DNA of 64,000 nucleotides from positions 373,695-437,694 of the forward strand of contig NZ_LMKN01000009.1 of assembly GCF_001421535.1 (NCBI RefSeq). Direction: 5' to 3'. Shown here in pieces: positions 36,360-46,029 of the stretch. The position numbers were made by a program, and so were the translations under genes. Positions within the stretch are counted from its first letter, which is position 1; each line of letters opens with the position of its first letter. The notes under the pieces were generated by a model. That model worked only from the letters and a program-made list of their open reading frames with translations, made no database searches and was not told the DNA's origin. This stretch comes from Sphingomonas sp. Leaf20. GTDB taxonomy: Bacteria; Pseudomonadota; Alphaproteobacteria; Sphingomonadales; Sphingomonadaceae.

Positions 36360-36578
36360 ATGTGGAACCGCTTTGCCCGCCTGTTCATCATCAAGACCAA
36401 GTTCGAGGCGTTTCTCGTCATCTATGGCCTCGGGCTCGGCGCCGTCGAGCGCGGTCGGCATTATATGGAGCAATATCCCGGCTATGGCGGGTGGCTGCTG
36501 TTTGCGGCCTGCTCGACTGCCGTGTTCATGGCCGGCGGGCGATTGATCGATTCGGTCGCAAACAGCCCGCCCGACTGA
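36360..36578 (+). CDS. Small membrane protein
   Basis: 72 residues with two hydrophobic stretches (AFLVIYGLGLGAVERG and WLLFAACSTAVFMAGGRLID). The sequence is dense in aromatic residues and typical of small conserved sphingomonad membrane proteins, but I cannot name a family. It precedes cysD by 87 bases on the same strand; the AT-rich stretch at 36281-36320 (TTTACATTTAAGC, AAGTAAAAAACC) probably carries its promoter. Confidence 0.65.
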   Translation: MWNRFARLFIIKTKFEAFLVIYGLGLGAVERGRHYMEQYPGYGGWLLFAACSTAVFMAGGRLIDSVANSPPD

Positions 36579-36665
36579 TCGCGCAGCGCGTCGCCGCCGT
36601 CGCGCTTTGCCGGTCAACACTTTAAGTTGGTCGCACGCCCCGCGGACATGCTTATCTGCAACGGC

Positions 36666-37565
36666 ATGACAGCGCTTACTCACCTGCAGCGGCTCGAGGC
36701 CGAAAGCATCCACATCCTGCGCGAAGTCGTCGCCGAGGCGGAGCGGCCGGTGATGCTGTATTCGGTCGGCAAGGACTCGGCCGTGATGCTGCATCTCGCG
36801 AAGAAGGCGTTTTTCCCAGCGCGCCCCCCCTTCCCGCTGCTTCATGTCGACACGACGTGGAAGTTCCGCGCGATGTACGAGCTTCGCGATCGCGCCGCCG
36901 CGGATGCCGGGATGGAACTGATCGTCCATACCAACCCCGACGCGCAGGCGCAGGGGATCAATCCGTTCGACCACGGCAGTCGCCACACGGACATGTGGAA
37001 GACCGAGGGGCTGAAACAGGCGCTGACCGCGGGCGGCTATGATGCGGCGTTCGGCGGCGCGCGGCGCGACGAGGAGAAGAGCCGCGCGAAGGAGCGCATC
37101 TTCAGCTTCCGCTCCGCGAGCCATGGCTGGGATCCCAAGGCGCAGCGTCCCGAACTCTGGCGGCTCTACAACACGCGCATCGCGCGGGGCGAGAGCATCC
37201 GCGTGTTTCCGCTGTCGAACTGGACAGAGCTCGACATCTGGCAATATATCCTCGCCGAGGGGATCGAGATCGTCCCGCTCTATTTCGCGGCCCCCCGCCC
37301 CACCGTCGAACGCGACGGCATGGTGTTGATGGTCGACGACGAGCGCTTCCGGCTTCGCGACGGCGAGGTTCCGGTCGAGCGATCGATCCGTTTCCGCACG
37401 CTCGGCTGCTACCCGCTGACCGGCGCGGTGGAGAGCGAGGCGGCGACGCTGCCCGCCGTGATCCAGGAGATGCTGCTGACGACGACCAGCGAGCGCCAGG
37501 GCCGTGCGATCGATCACGATCAGGCGGCCAGCATGGAGAAGAAGAAGCGCGAGGGGTATTTCTGA
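36666..37565 (+). CDS. cysD: Sulfate adenylyltransferase subunit 2
   Basis: 299 residues from the ATG at 36666 ([21 protein letters not shown]). ATP pyrophosphatase family with the PP-motif [14 protein letters not shown], the LHVDTTWKF strand, and [22 protein letters not shown]. With the GTPase CysN it forms adenosine 5'-phosphosulfate from sulfate and ATP. Its TGA overlaps the ATG of cysNC by one base (TGATG at 37563). Confidence 0.96.
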   Translation: MTALTHLQRLEAESIHILREVVAEAERPVMLYSVGKDSAVMLHLAKKAFFPARPPFPLLHVDTTWKFRAMYELRDRAAADAGMELIVHTNPDAQAQGINPFDHGSRHTDMWKTEGLKQALTAGGYDAAFGGARRDEEKSRAKERIFSFRSASHGWDPKAQRPELWRLYNTRIARGESIRVFPLSNWTELDIWQYILAEGIEIVPLYFAAPRPTVERDGMVLMVDDERFRLRDGEVPVERSIRFRTLGCYPLTGAVESEAATLPAVIQEMLLTTTSERQGRAIDHDQAASMEKKKREGYF

Positions 37566-39478
37566 TGACCGCCTATACGCCCGAAGCGCTGATCGCGTCC
37601 GACATCGATGCCTATCTCGATACGCATGCCAACAAGTCGATGCTGCGGTTCATCACCTGCGGTTCGGTCGACGACGGCAAGTCGACGCTGATCGGCCGGC
37701 TGCTCTACGATTCGAAGACGATCTTCGCCGATCAGCTCGCGACGCTCGAGGCGGACAGCCGTCGGGTCGGGACCCAGGGACAGAATATCGACTTCGCGCT
37801 GCTCGTCGACGGTCTGGCCGCCGAACGCGAACAGGGTATCACGATCGACGTCGCCTATCGCTTCTTCTCGACCGAGAAGCGCAAGTTCATCGTCGCGGAT
37901 ACGCCGGGCCACGAACAATATACGCGCAACATGGTTACCGGTGCGTCGACCGCCGATCTCGCGGTGATCCTGATCGATGCGCGCAAGGGCGTGCTCACCC
38001 AGACGCGGCGCCACAGCTATCTCGCGCATCTCGTCGGCATCCGCGAGATCGTCCTCGCGGTGAACAAGATGGATCTCGTCGGGCATGACGAAGCGCGCTT
38101 CGACGCGATCGTCGAGGAGTATCGCATCTTCGCGGCCTCGATCGGTATCACCCGGTTCACCGCGATCCCGTTGTCCGGGCTGACGGGCGAGAACGTCGCG
38201 ACGCCTGCGCCGGCAATGCCGTGGTATACCGGCCAGCCGCTGCTCGCGCATCTCGAGTCCGTCGCGATCGAGGCCGATGCCCGCCAGGCTCTCGACTTTC
38301 GCCTGCCGGTCCAATGGGTCAACCGGCCCGACCTCGACTTCCGCGGCTTTGCGGGAACGATCGCGAGCGGCGTGGTGTCGCCCGGCGACCGTGTCCGTAT
38401 CGTGCCCTCGGGAAAGACGACGACGATCGCGCGTATCGCGACGCTCGACGGCGACCTTGCGCAGGCGGTCGCGGGCCAGTCGGTGACGCTCGTGCTGGCC
38501 GACGAGGTCGACTGCTCGCGCGGCGACGTGATCGCGGCCGCCGATGCACCGCCCGAGGCGGCGGATCAGTTCCTCGCGACGCTCGTCTGGATGGCGGACA
38601 CGCCGCTGGTGCCGGGCCGCAGCTATCAACTCAAGATCGGCACGCAGCTCGTCGGCGCGACGGTCCAGCCGCCCCGCCACGTCGTCGACGTCAACACGCA
38701 GGCGGAACTGTCCGCGCCGACGCTTTCGCTCAACGATATCGGCGTCGCGGAAGTGTATACCGACCGGGCGATCGTGTTCGAGCCCTATGACGCGGGTGCC
38801 GAGCTCGGCGGCTTCATCCTGATCGATCGCGCGACCAATGCCACCGTCGCCGCGGGGATGATACAGTCGGCGCTGCGGCGTGCGCAGAACGTGCACTGGC
38901 AGTCGATCGACGTGACGCGCGAGGCGCACGCCGCGCAAAAGGGCCAGACGCCGCGGATCCTGTGGTTCACGGGTCTTTCGGGGTCGGGCAAGTCGACGAT
39001 CGCCAATCTCGTCGAGAAGCGGCTGTTCGCGCTCGGGCGGCACAGCTTCCTGCTCGACGGGGACAATATCCGTCACGGGTTGAACCGCGATCTCGATTTC
39101 ACCGAGGCGGGACGGATCGAGAACATCCGGCGCGTCGGCGAGGTCGCGCGGCTGATGGCCGATGCGGGCCTGATCGTCCTGACCGCGTTCATCTCGCCCT
39201 TCCGCGCCGAACGTGACATGGTGCGGGCCATGGTGGACCCGGGGGCTTTCGTGGAAATCTTCGTCGACACGCCGCTGGCGGCCGCGGAGGCGCGCGACGT
39301 CAAGGGCCTCTACGCAAAGGCGCGGGCGGGCGAGATCGCCGACTTCACCGGCATATCGAGCCCCTATGAGGCACCGCAGCGTCCCGACATCCGCATCGAT
39401 ACGACCCGCGAAACCCCCGAAGCCGCGGCGGAACGCATCGTCGAGCATGTCCTTGGCGTCTGGAGCTACGAGCTTTGA
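37565..39478 (+). CDS. cysNC: Fused sulfate adenylyltransferase subunit 1/APS kinase
   Basis: 637 residues. The CysN part has EF-Tu-like GTPase motifs: G1 GSVDDGKST (33-41), G3 [12 protein letters not shown] and G4 NKMD, then beta-barrel domains. From about residue 455 the APS kinase CysC follows, with Walker [10 protein letters not shown] (470-478), [19 protein letters not shown] and the [14 protein letters not shown] region. The protein makes APS and then PAPS. Such NodQ-type fusions are common in alphaproteobacteria. It overlaps cysQ at its end. Confidence 0.97.
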   Translation: MTAYTPEALIASDIDAYLDTHANKSMLRFITCGSVDDGKSTLIGRLLYDSKTIFADQLATLEADSRRVGTQGQNIDFALLVDGLAAEREQGITIDVAYRFFSTEKRKFIVADTPGHEQYTRNMVTGASTADLAVILIDARKGVLTQTRRHSYLAHLVGIREIVLAVNKMDLVGHDEARFDAIVEEYRIFAASIGITRFTAIPLSGLTGENVATPAPAMPWYTGQPLLAHLESVAIEADARQALDFRLPVQWVNRPDLDFRGFAGTIASGVVSPGDRVRIVPSGKTTTIARIATLDGDLAQAVAGQSVTLVLADEVDCSRGDVIAAADAPPEAADQFLATLVWMADTPLVPGRSYQLKIGTQLVGATVQPPRHVVDVNTQAELSAPTLSLNDIGVAEVYTDRAIVFEPYDAGAELGGFILIDRATNATVAAGMIQSALRRAQNVHWQSIDVTREAHAAQKGQTPRILWFTGLSGSGKSTIANLVEKRLFALGRHSFLLDGDNIRHGLNRDLDFTEAGRIENIRRVGEVARLMADAGLIVLTAFISPFRAERDMVRAMVDPGAFVEIFVDTPLAAAEARDVKGLYAKARAGEIADFTGISSPYEAPQRPDIRIDTTRETPEAAAERIVEHVLGVWSYEL

Positions 39479-39483
39479 CGGCA

Positions 39484-40248
39484 ATGTCCGAGCGTGACGA
39501 CGATGGCGCGCGCGCCGACGCGCAGCTCGCGCGGTCGCTTGCACTGGCCGCAGGCGCGCTGCTGCTCGAGATCCGCGCGCGTGGGACACTGTCGGGCAAG
39601 GCGCTGGGTGACGCGGGAGACCGTGAGGCGAACACGCTCATCATCGATCGGCTTCGCGCCGAACGGCCCGACGACTTCATCCTGTCGGAGGAGTCGCTCG
39701 ACGACGGGCGGCGATGTGCGGCGCGACGCGTGTGGATCATCGATCCGCTCGACGGCACGCGCGAATATGCCGCGGGCCTCGACGACTGGGCCGTCCATAT
39801 CGGCCTGTCCGTCGATGGCGTGCCCCATGTCGGGTCCGTCGCCGTACCCGCGCGCGATGCGGTGCACACCACGGACGATCCCGTCCACGTCCGCGGCGCG
39901 AGCCGATCGCCGCCGCGTATCGTGGTCAGCCGGTCGCGCGCACCCGACATCGCGCGGCTGGTCGGCGAGACCATGCACGCGACGATGATCCCGATGGGCT
40001 CGGCGGGGGCAAAGGCGATGGCGGTCGTCGACGGCCGCGCCGAGATATACCTCCATGACGGGGGGCAGTATGAATGGGACAATTGCGCACCCGCGGCGGT
40101 CGCGATGGCGGCGGGGCTGCATGCATCGCGGATCGACGGCAGCCCGCTCGTCTACAATTGCGCGGATCCGCTGCTCCCGGATTTGCTGATCTGCCGCCCC
40201 GAGCTCGCCGGGCCGGTGCTGGCCGCCATCGCCGCCGCGCGCCGCTAG
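39484..40248 (+). CDS. cysQ: 3'(2'),5'-bisphosphate nucleotidase CysQ
   Basis: About 254 residues from the ATG at 39484; a TTG at 39475 overlapping the cysNC stop is the alternative. Inositol-monophosphatase fold with the metal motif WIIDPLDGTREYAAG and the second motif YEWDNCAPAAVAMAAG. It hydrolyses PAP, the by-product of PAPS reduction, to AMP, keeping sulfate assimilation running; this fits its place directly after cysD-cysNC. It converges with the Crp-like gene, overlapping it by four bases. Confidence 0.93.
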   Translation: MSERDDDGARADAQLARSLALAAGALLLEIRARGTLSGKALGDAGDREANTLIIDRLRAERPDDFILSEESLDDGRRCAARRVWIIDPLDGTREYAAGLDDWAVHIGLSVDGVPHVGSVAVPARDAVHTTDDPVHVRGASRSPPRIVVSRSRAPDIARLVGETMHATMIPMGSAGAKAMAVVDGRAEIYLHDGGQYEWDNCAPAAVAMAAGLHASRIDGSPLVYNCADPLLPDLLICRPELAGPVLAAIAAARR

Positions 40249-40979
40249 GCCGGTTGCATACCGAGGTGGAGATAGCGAACCGAGAAGTCCGCGACCTGGC
40301 GCAGCGCGGTCCAGCTCGGGAAGCTGACCTGCCGGCCGTTGCGAACGATCAGTCCCTCGACTTCGAGCGCGCGCAGCGTCCGGTTGATATGGACCGCGGT
40401 CAGTCCCAGCGCATCGCCGATCTGCTCCTGCGTCATCGGAAAATCGTAATCCCGACCGGGCGTCAGCCCTTGCGCATCGAGTCGCGCCGCAAATTCGCAG
40501 AGTAGGTGTGCCAGCCGCGATCGCGCATCCCGCCGGCCGATGTTGAGTACCCATTCGCGGAAGATCGACGCCTCGACCAACGCGGCAACGAACAGCGCGT
40601 GATCAACCCCCGGGCGCGTCCGGGCGAGCGTCTGCACCGCAGCGCGCGGGATCGTCGCCACCTCGGCGGAGGTCAGCGTCTGGACATTATGATCGGCGAC
40701 CTCGAGGTGGAGATGCTGCAGGTCGAGCATGTCGCCCGGAATGTGCAGGGATATAATCTGACGTAGCCCGTCGATGGTCAGCTTCTGACGGAAGGCATAG
40801 CCGCTGAGCAGGACCGCGTATTTGTCCGGCCGGTCGCCTTCGCGAACGAGATACGCCGACGCATCGAAGGTGCGCACCGTATGCGGCAACGCAAGCAACG
40901 CCGCCCGGTCCTCGGCGTCGAGCGGCGCATGCGTTTCCAGCTTGCGGATCATTGGCGTGAGCAGTGGGTCGGTGGTCAT
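40245..40979 (-). CDS. Crp/Fnr family transcriptional regulator
   Basis: 244 residues from the ATG at 40979, after a GGAAG ribosome binding site. Cyclic-nucleotide-binding fold (YLVREGDRPDKYAVLLSGYAFRQKLTIDGLRQIISLHIPGDMLDLQHL), dimer helix, and Crp-type helix-turn-helix (FPMTQEQIGDALGLTAVHINRTLRALEVEGLIVRNG). The E/R residues of true cAMP binding are not evident, so this is one of the many Crp-like regulators of unknown signal. It converges on cysQ. A second regulator of equal length lies at 46868. Confidence 0.9.
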   Translation of the reverse strand: MTTDPLLTPMIRKLETHAPLDAEDRAALLALPHTVRTFDASAYLVREGDRPDKYAVLLSGYAFRQKLTIDGLRQIISLHIPGDMLDLQHLHLEVADHNVQTLTSAEVATIPRAAVQTLARTRPGVDHALFVAALVEASIFREWVLNIGRRDARSRLAHLLCEFAARLDAQGLTPGRDYDFPMTQEQIGDALGLTAVHINRTLRALEVEGLIVRNGRQVSFPSWTALRQVADFSVRYLHLGMQPA

Positions 40980-41049
40980 GGCATAGCTTCCGCGGTTGGG
41001 CGGGAGCACACGCATCTCTCGGTCGTCGACGGCCATCATAGAAGCGACG

Positions 41050-41095
41050 ATGACGCACTATATCATGGATCAACATCGATCACATGGTCTATGTT
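41050..41095 (-). promoter_or_regulatory. Candidate promoter/operator region of the Crp-like gene
   Basis: An AT-rich patch upstream of the regulator has TATAGT on the minus strand (41058-41063), a plausible -10 element. Next to it lies the imperfect dyad CATGGATC...GATCACATG (plus strand), whose TGATC/TGTGA halves resemble Crp half-sites. This could be an autoregulatory site. Read by eye only. Confidence 0.35.
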
Positions 41096-41111
41096 TCGTC
41101 TGTCCTGTCCC

Positions 41112-41498
41112 TCACCGCGGATGACGTCGCGCCAGTGCGATCCCGGCAAGGTTTTGCGCCCTGCCGATGTGGCGTAGCCTGACCGACTCGAAACCGGCGG
41201 CCGCGGTCAGGAATTGCTTCAGGTGCGCACGCAGGCTGTCCGAACGACACGGCGCTGTTCCGCGCGCTTGACCAACGACTAGCATCGAGTCGCCGCGAAG
41301 GTCGACCCGCTCTGCCCCGAGGTCCCGCGCGACATGCAGCGCGTGGATCGCAGCCATCCATTCTGCATCGCTGTTGTCGCCTGGACCCAGGCCAGTGACG
41401 ATATGCTCGACGCCCCGCACCACCACGGCGATTTCGATTACACCGGGATTGGGACGGCAGCCTCCGTCGAAATAGAGACGCAAGGCGCTTATCGCCAC
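41112..41498 (-). CDS. RNase H-like domain protein
   Basis: About 128 residues from a GTG at 41498. RNase HI fold: LYFDGGCRPNPG with the first catalytic Asp, SDAEWMAAIHALHVA with the Glu, and VDLRGDSMLVVGQARG with the second Asp; the fourth position may be the RR-H region at the end. This matches the short stand-alone RNase H-like (RVT_3-type) proteins of alphaproteobacteria rather than the housekeeping RnhA. The GTG comes one base after the yihY-like stop, with GAGG eight bases ahead. Longer alternatives starting in yihY exist but lack a ribosome binding site. Confidence 0.78.
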   Translation of the reverse strand: MAISALRLYFDGGCRPNPGVIEIAVVVRGVEHIVTGLGPGDNSDAEWMAAIHALHVARDLGAERVDLRGDSMLVVGQARGTAPCRSDSLRAHLKQFLTAAAGFESVRLRHIGRAQNLAGIALARRHPR

Positions 41499-41499
41499 C

Positions 41500-42750
41500 T
41501 CACGCCTCACGCGCGGTGTCGGCATCGCGTTCGCTATCCCGACGTGTCCAGGCGAGCCCCGCACCGATCACCATCATCGCTATCCCTGCCTTCGCCGACC
41601 CGCGTCGCAGCGCCCCGAGCCCGCCGACCGTCAGCAGGAACGCGGGCATCCCGGCGCCTGCGACCTGCGATGCCACGCCCGCTTGTGCGGTTCGCACGCC
41701 GATACCCGGCGCGGCCCGGGCGTCGTGCCCGACGTCCTGACCCGCGTCCGACGGCACGGCGTCAGGCTGGCGCACGCCGTCCGCTACGGCCGCCCCACGC
41801 TGACCGATCGGCCGGTCGGGTCCGACCGTCGTGTCCGCCACGGTCTGGTGCTCGAGCTCGGCGTTGAGTTCGGCCCCCAGCAGGAAGACATAGGCGGACA
41901 GCCAGAGCCATGTCAGCAGGACGATCACCGCGCTCAGCGATCCGTAGGTCGCGCCGTAATTGCCGAAGTTCGAGACGTAAAACCCGAAGCCGACCGTCGC
42001 GGCGAGCCAGATCAGCGTCGCGGCGAGCGAACCGGGGGTCAGCCACACCCATTTCGCATGCTTGCGGTTGGGCCCAAATCGATAGAGGCACGCCGCCGCC
42101 GTCACCGCCAACGCCGCGAGCATGGCATAGCTGACCATGCGCAGCAGCGTGAGGACGATCGTCGGCGCTGCGGGTATGAGGCTGTCGAGCAGCGCGAATG
42201 CCGCGGTCGAAAGCGCGGCCGTCAGCGCTAGGATCACCGCCCCCGAGGTGATCGCGAACGACAGCGCATAGGAAGCGATGAACCCGCGCGTCTCGCTTTC
42301 CTCGTACGCGATGTTGAGCGCCGTCACGATCGACGACGCGCCTTTCGAGGCGCCGTAGAGCGCGAGGACGAGCGCGAGGATGAGGCCGAACCCCTTCTTG
42401 CCCTCGGACGTGCTGACGACGGTCGCAAGCTGGTCACCGATTACCCGCGCGGCATCGGCAGGCAGGACCCTGAACAGCCCCCGGATGTTGGAGACGACGG
42501 TCGCGGTATCGGCGACGAGCCCATAGATGAGTACGATGGATGCGAGCAGCGGAACGATCGCGGCAAACGCGTAGAACGCGGTTCCTGCCGCGATCAGGCC
42601 GATATTGTCGCGACCGGCCTCGGCCCAGCTCCGCTTGAGGACGGCCCACCACGCGCTGCCCGACATCGACCACGGGTTCGCAACATCGACGGCATCGCTA
42701 CCGTCAGCCAATGTCCTCGTCACCTTCGCTTCCCCTTTTTCGGGCATCAT
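41500..42750 (-). CDS. YihY/BrkB-family inner membrane protein
   Basis: 416 residues. The YihY core spans about 25-300, with six hydrophobic segments (LIAAGTAFYAFAAIVPLLASIVLIYGLVAD, LILALVLALYGASKGASSIVTALNIAYEE, SGAVILALTAALSTAAFALLDSL and so on) and the family phrase NIAYEESETRGF. The C-terminal 100 residues are polar, then weakly hydrophobic. Earlier naming as ribonuclease BN is known to be wrong for this family; the function is open (possibly lipid or solute transport). It starts from ATG 42750 and is transcribed with the RNase H-like gene. Confidence 0.9.
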   Translation of the reverse strand: MMPEKGEAKVTRTLADGSDAVDVANPWSMSGSAWWAVLKRSWAEAGRDNIGLIAAGTAFYAFAAIVPLLASIVLIYGLVADTATVVSNIRGLFRVLPADAARVIGDQLATVVSTSEGKKGFGLILALVLALYGASKGASSIVTALNIAYEESETRGFIASYALSFAITSGAVILALTAALSTAAFALLDSLIPAAPTIVLTLLRMVSYAMLAALAVTAAACLYRFGPNRKHAKWVWLTPGSLAATLIWLAATVGFGFYVSNFGNYGATYGSLSAVIVLLTWLWLSAYVFLLGAELNAELEHQTVADTTVGPDRPIGQRGAAVADGVRQPDAVPSDAGQDVGHDARAAPGIGVRTAQAGVASQVAGAGMPAFLLTVGGLGALRRGSAKAGIAMMVIGAGLAWTRRDSERDADTAREA

Positions 42751-42835
42751 CCGACGCGCCGAATGCCCATTTCTCCTCCACCTAACGCGGGGGCCCGCAA
42801 TTGGTGCCCCCTGTCACCGGACCCACGATGCGCGA

Positions 42836-45334
42836 TCACAGCTGGCGGAGCGCGCGTGCGGGTCGCGCACCGAGGATCGGCCAGCTGCTGATCAGCCCGA
42901 TCGCCATCGTCATCCCGCCGCCCGCCACTACGGTCAGCAGGACCGCCGGATAGCTCGGCAGCCAAGTGAAGGTGAAGACCTGCGTCACGACATACCAGGC
43001 GCCGCCAAGGCCGAGCAGCAGCGCGAACCCGACCAGGATCAGCGTCAGGACCGCATATTCGAGCGCCTGCACGCCGAGCACCTGCCAGCGTGTGGCGCCA
43101 AGCGTGCGCAGGATCACGCCGTCATAGGTTCGCGCCTCGCGTGCGGCCGCGATCGCCCCGATCAGTACCGCGATCCCGGCGAGGATCGCCACCGACGCCG
43201 CTGCGGTGATCGCGGTGCCCATCTGCGACACGATCGTGCGGACCTGGCCGATGACCTCGCGGACCTCGATCACCGAGATCGACGGGAACGCGGTGGCGAG
43301 CGCGCGCATCACCCTGCCCTCCTCGCCCTTGTCGAGATCGATCGTCGCGGCGAGCATGTGCGGCGCATCCGCGATCGCGTTGGGCGAGAACACCATCACG
43401 AAATTGAACCCCAGCGTGTCCCAGCTGATCCGCCGGAACGACGCGATCCGCGCCTCTCGCTCGACGCCCAGCAGCGAATAGCTGATCGGGTCGCCGATCC
43501 TGAGCGACAGCGCCTTGCCGAGACGCTCGTCGATCGAGACCAGCGGCGGCCCCGCATAGCCGCGCGGCCACCACCGCCCGGCGACGATCGTGCTGCCGCT
43601 CGGGACGGCTTCCGAATAGGTGAGCCCGCGCTCGCCGCGCAGCGCCCAGGCGCCTTCGGGCAAGGTCTTGAGATCCGCCACGCGGGTCGTGCCATAGCCG
43701 GTGATCGTGCCGCGCATCGCGGGGACGGTCTCGATCACGGGATGCCGTGCGACCCCCGCGACGATGTGTGCGAAGGCCTTGGCCTGCTCGGGCGGAACGT
43801 CGAGCGCGAACAGCGCCGGCGCGCGTTGCGGGATCGTCCGCTGGATGTTCGCATCGATGCTCGTGCGGATCGCCGCGAGCAGCACGAACAGCGTCAGGCC
43901 CAGCCCGAGCGCGACGACCAGCGTCGTGGTGCGTGCCCCCGGCCGGTGCAGCGCCGCGAGCGCCAGCCGGAGCAGCGGCCGGCGCGGACGCGGGATCATC
44001 GCCGCACCGCGCTGCACGAGCCACCCGAATGCTGCGAGCAGCCCGAGCACGCCCGCGACCGCGGCGAGGAACCCCGCGCTGAGCCGCGGCTGCTCGGCCG
44101 TCGCCAGCGCGAGGCCGACGATCGCCACAACCGCACCCCCTACCCATAGAAGCGTTGCGCGACCCCCCGTCGTCCCCCCGCTCAGGCTCCCCCTCAGCAA
44201 CCCTGCTGCCGGAACCCTCCCCGCCGCGATCAGCGGCGGCGCCGTGAACGCCAGCGCGATCAACAGCCCATAGGCCGCGGCCAATGCGAGCGGTGCCGGA
44301 TGCACGGCAAATCGCGGGGCGACCGGCAGGACGTCGCCCGCCACCGCGACGATCAACGGTATTGCTGCCACCCCCGCGAGGAGGCCGGCAGAAATGCCGA
44401 CCGCCGCGACCGCGCCCATCTGCAGGCTGTAGATCCGTGCGATCATACCCGACGTGGCACCGAGCACCTTCAGCGCCGCGATGCTCCGACGGCGCGCGAT
44501 GAGGTAGGACGATACGCCGTTCCCCACCCCGATCCCCGCGATGACGAGCGCCGCCAGCCCCACCAAAAGCAGAAACTGCCCCATCCGCTCGACGAATCGC
44601 GCCGCTCCGGGCGCTGCGCGGTCGCGCGTCTTGGTTTCCCACCCGGCGTTCGGGAACCGGGTCTTGATCCGGTCGATCGCGGCTTGCGGCGCAACCCCAT
44701 CGGGAAGCCTCACGCGGTACTTGCTCTCGTACAGGCTACCGGGCTGCACCAGTCCGGTTCGCGCGATCCCGTCCAGCGACACGATCGCGACCGGCCCCAA
44801 GGTGAAGCCCTCGCCGAGACGGTCGGGCTCTTCCGTGAGCACCCCCGCCACGACGAAACCGGCACGACCCAGATTGAGCGCCGCGCCCGTGCCGATCCCC
44901 ATCCGCTCGGCCAGCGCCGACGAGATCCAGACCCCGTCGGCCGGCAGCGTTGCACGGCCGACGCGCGGTGCGAATGCGAGCGCGCCGTACAGCGGATAGG
45001 CGCTGTCGACGCCTTTGAGCTCGATCGGGACACTCGTGCCGCGGCGTACCGCCATCGCCTGCATCCGAACGGTCTGCGAGACGCGGCCGAGCTGGCCCAT
45101 TGCCGCACGTTCGTCCGTCGAGGCAGCACGCTGTGAGGCGGCAAATTCGACGTCGCCGCCGAGGATCGTGCTGCCGCGAGCCGAAAGCTCGTCGTCGATA
45201 GCCTGGGTGAGGCTGCCGATCGCGGCGAGCGCGCCCACGCCGAGGAAAAGACAGGCCAGCAGGAGGCGGAGCCCGCGGAACTGGAGGTTGAGCTCCCGCC
45301 GGGCGATGCGCCATGCCACGCGAAAGTCGTTCAC
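42836..45334 (-). CDS. ABC transporter permease (FtsX/YbbP family)
   Basis: 832 residues with the YbbP plan: an N-terminal helix (LLLACLFLGVGALAAIGSL), a large periplasmic domain (about 40-255), an FtsX domain with helices at about 255-345, another group of helices at 350-480, a second periplasmic domain, and a terminal FtsX domain (AASVAILAGIAVLIGAIAAAREARTYDGVILRTLGATRWQVLGVQALEYAVLTLILVGFALLLG). Its start overlaps the stop of the ATPase gene by four bases, so they form an exporter pair. Members are thought to move lipids or lipoprotein-like substrates out of the inner membrane. Confidence 0.92.
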   Translation of the reverse strand: MNDFRVAWRIARRELNLQFRGLRLLLACLFLGVGALAAIGSLTQAIDDELSARGSTILGGDVEFAASQRAASTDERAAMGQLGRVSQTVRMQAMAVRRGTSVPIELKGVDSAYPLYGALAFAPRVGRATLPADGVWISSALAERMGIGTGAALNLGRAGFVVAGVLTEEPDRLGEGFTLGPVAIVSLDGIARTGLVQPGSLYESKYRVRLPDGVAPQAAIDRIKTRFPNAGWETKTRDRAAPGAARFVERMGQFLLLVGLAALVIAGIGVGNGVSSYLIARRRSIAALKVLGATSGMIARIYSLQMGAVAAVGISAGLLAGVAAIPLIVAVAGDVLPVAPRFAVHPAPLALAAAYGLLIALAFTAPPLIAAGRVPAAGLLRGSLSGGTTGGRATLLWVGGAVVAIVGLALATAEQPRLSAGFLAAVAGVLGLLAAFGWLVQRGAAMIPRPRRPLLRLALAALHRPGARTTTLVVALGLGLTLFVLLAAIRTSIDANIQRTIPQRAPALFALDVPPEQAKAFAHIVAGVARHPVIETVPAMRGTITGYGTTRVADLKTLPEGAWALRGERGLTYSEAVPSGSTIVAGRWWPRGYAGPPLVSIDERLGKALSLRIGDPISYSLLGVEREARIASFRRISWDTLGFNFVMVFSPNAIADAPHMLAATIDLDKGEEGRVMRALATAFPSISVIEVREVIGQVRTIVSQMGTAITAAASVAILAGIAVLIGAIAAAREARTYDGVILRTLGATRWQVLGVQALEYAVLTLILVGFALLLGLGGAWYVVTQVFTFTWLPSYPAVLLTVVAGGGMTMAIGLISSWPILGARPARALRQL

Positions 45335-46029
45335 GCGCGATGGTCTCCGACGATCCGGCCGTCACCGAGCTCCACCGTGCGGTCGCACCGCGCGGCAAGA
45401 ACCGGGTCATGCGTGATGATGACCAACGTCGCGCGCGTCGCGGCGCGACGTTCGAACAGCAGATCCATCACCGCAGCGCCCGTCGCGGCGTCGAGATTGC
45501 CGGTCGGCTCATCCGCAAAGACAAGGTCGGGGCGCGGCCCCAGCGCCCTGGCAATCGCGGTGCGCTGCTGCTCGCCACCCGACAGCTGCGTCGGATAATG
45601 ACCGAGCCGGTGAGCCAGGCCGACCGCCTCGAGCTCGGCGCGTGCACGATCGAACGCATCGTCGATGCCCGCGAGCTCCATCGGTACGGCAACGTTCTCG
45701 AGCGCCGTCATCGTCGGCAGCAGATGGAATGCCTGCAGGACAATCCCGATCCGCCCCCGTCGCGCGCGCGCCAGATCGTCTTCGCTCAGCGCGGTGAAGT
45801 CGAGCCCGGCGACACTCACCCGGCCCGACGTTGCCTGCTCCAGCCCCGACAGCACCGCCATGAGAGAGGACTTGCCCGATCCCGACGGACCCAGCAATGC
45901 GACGCTCGATCCGCGCGCGATATCCAGATCGATGTTATTGAGGATCGGCGTGGCCGCGGTCGACGTGCCCAGCGTCAACGTGACATCGCGGGCCGATATC
46001 ACCATATCGTCGGAAGCTGCTTGTGACAT
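45331..46029 (-). CDS. ABC transporter ATP-binding protein (YbbA/LolD type)
   Basis: About 232 residues. Walker A LLGPSGSGKSSL, Q-loop VLQAFHLLPTMTALENV, signature LSGGEQQRTAIARAL, Walker B LVFADEPTGNLD and the H-loop VIITHDPVLA are intact. This is the MacB/LolD-like group that drives FtsX-type permeases. Two starts fit: ATG 46029, whose codon overlaps the divergent esterase start, or ATG 46005 (MVISARD). Conserved neighbourhood: ybbA-ybbP with a divergent SGNH esterase (tesA in E. coli), as here. Confidence 0.94.
   Translation of the reverse strand: MSQAASDDMVISARDVTLTLGTSTAATPILNNIDLDIARGSSVALLGPSGSGKSSLMAVLSGLEQATSGRVSVAGLDFTALSEDDLARARRGRIGIVLQAFHLLPTMTALENVAVPMELAGIDDAFDRARAELEAVGLAHRLGHYPTQLSGGEQQRTAIARALGPRPDLVFADEPTGNLDAATGAAVMDLLFERRAATRATLVIITHDPVLAARCDRTVELGDGRIVGDHRA

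Noticed and set aside
37520..39589. A 689-codon minus-strand frame over cysNC
   Set aside because: Antisense shadow of the fused GTPase/APS kinase; no recognisable domain.
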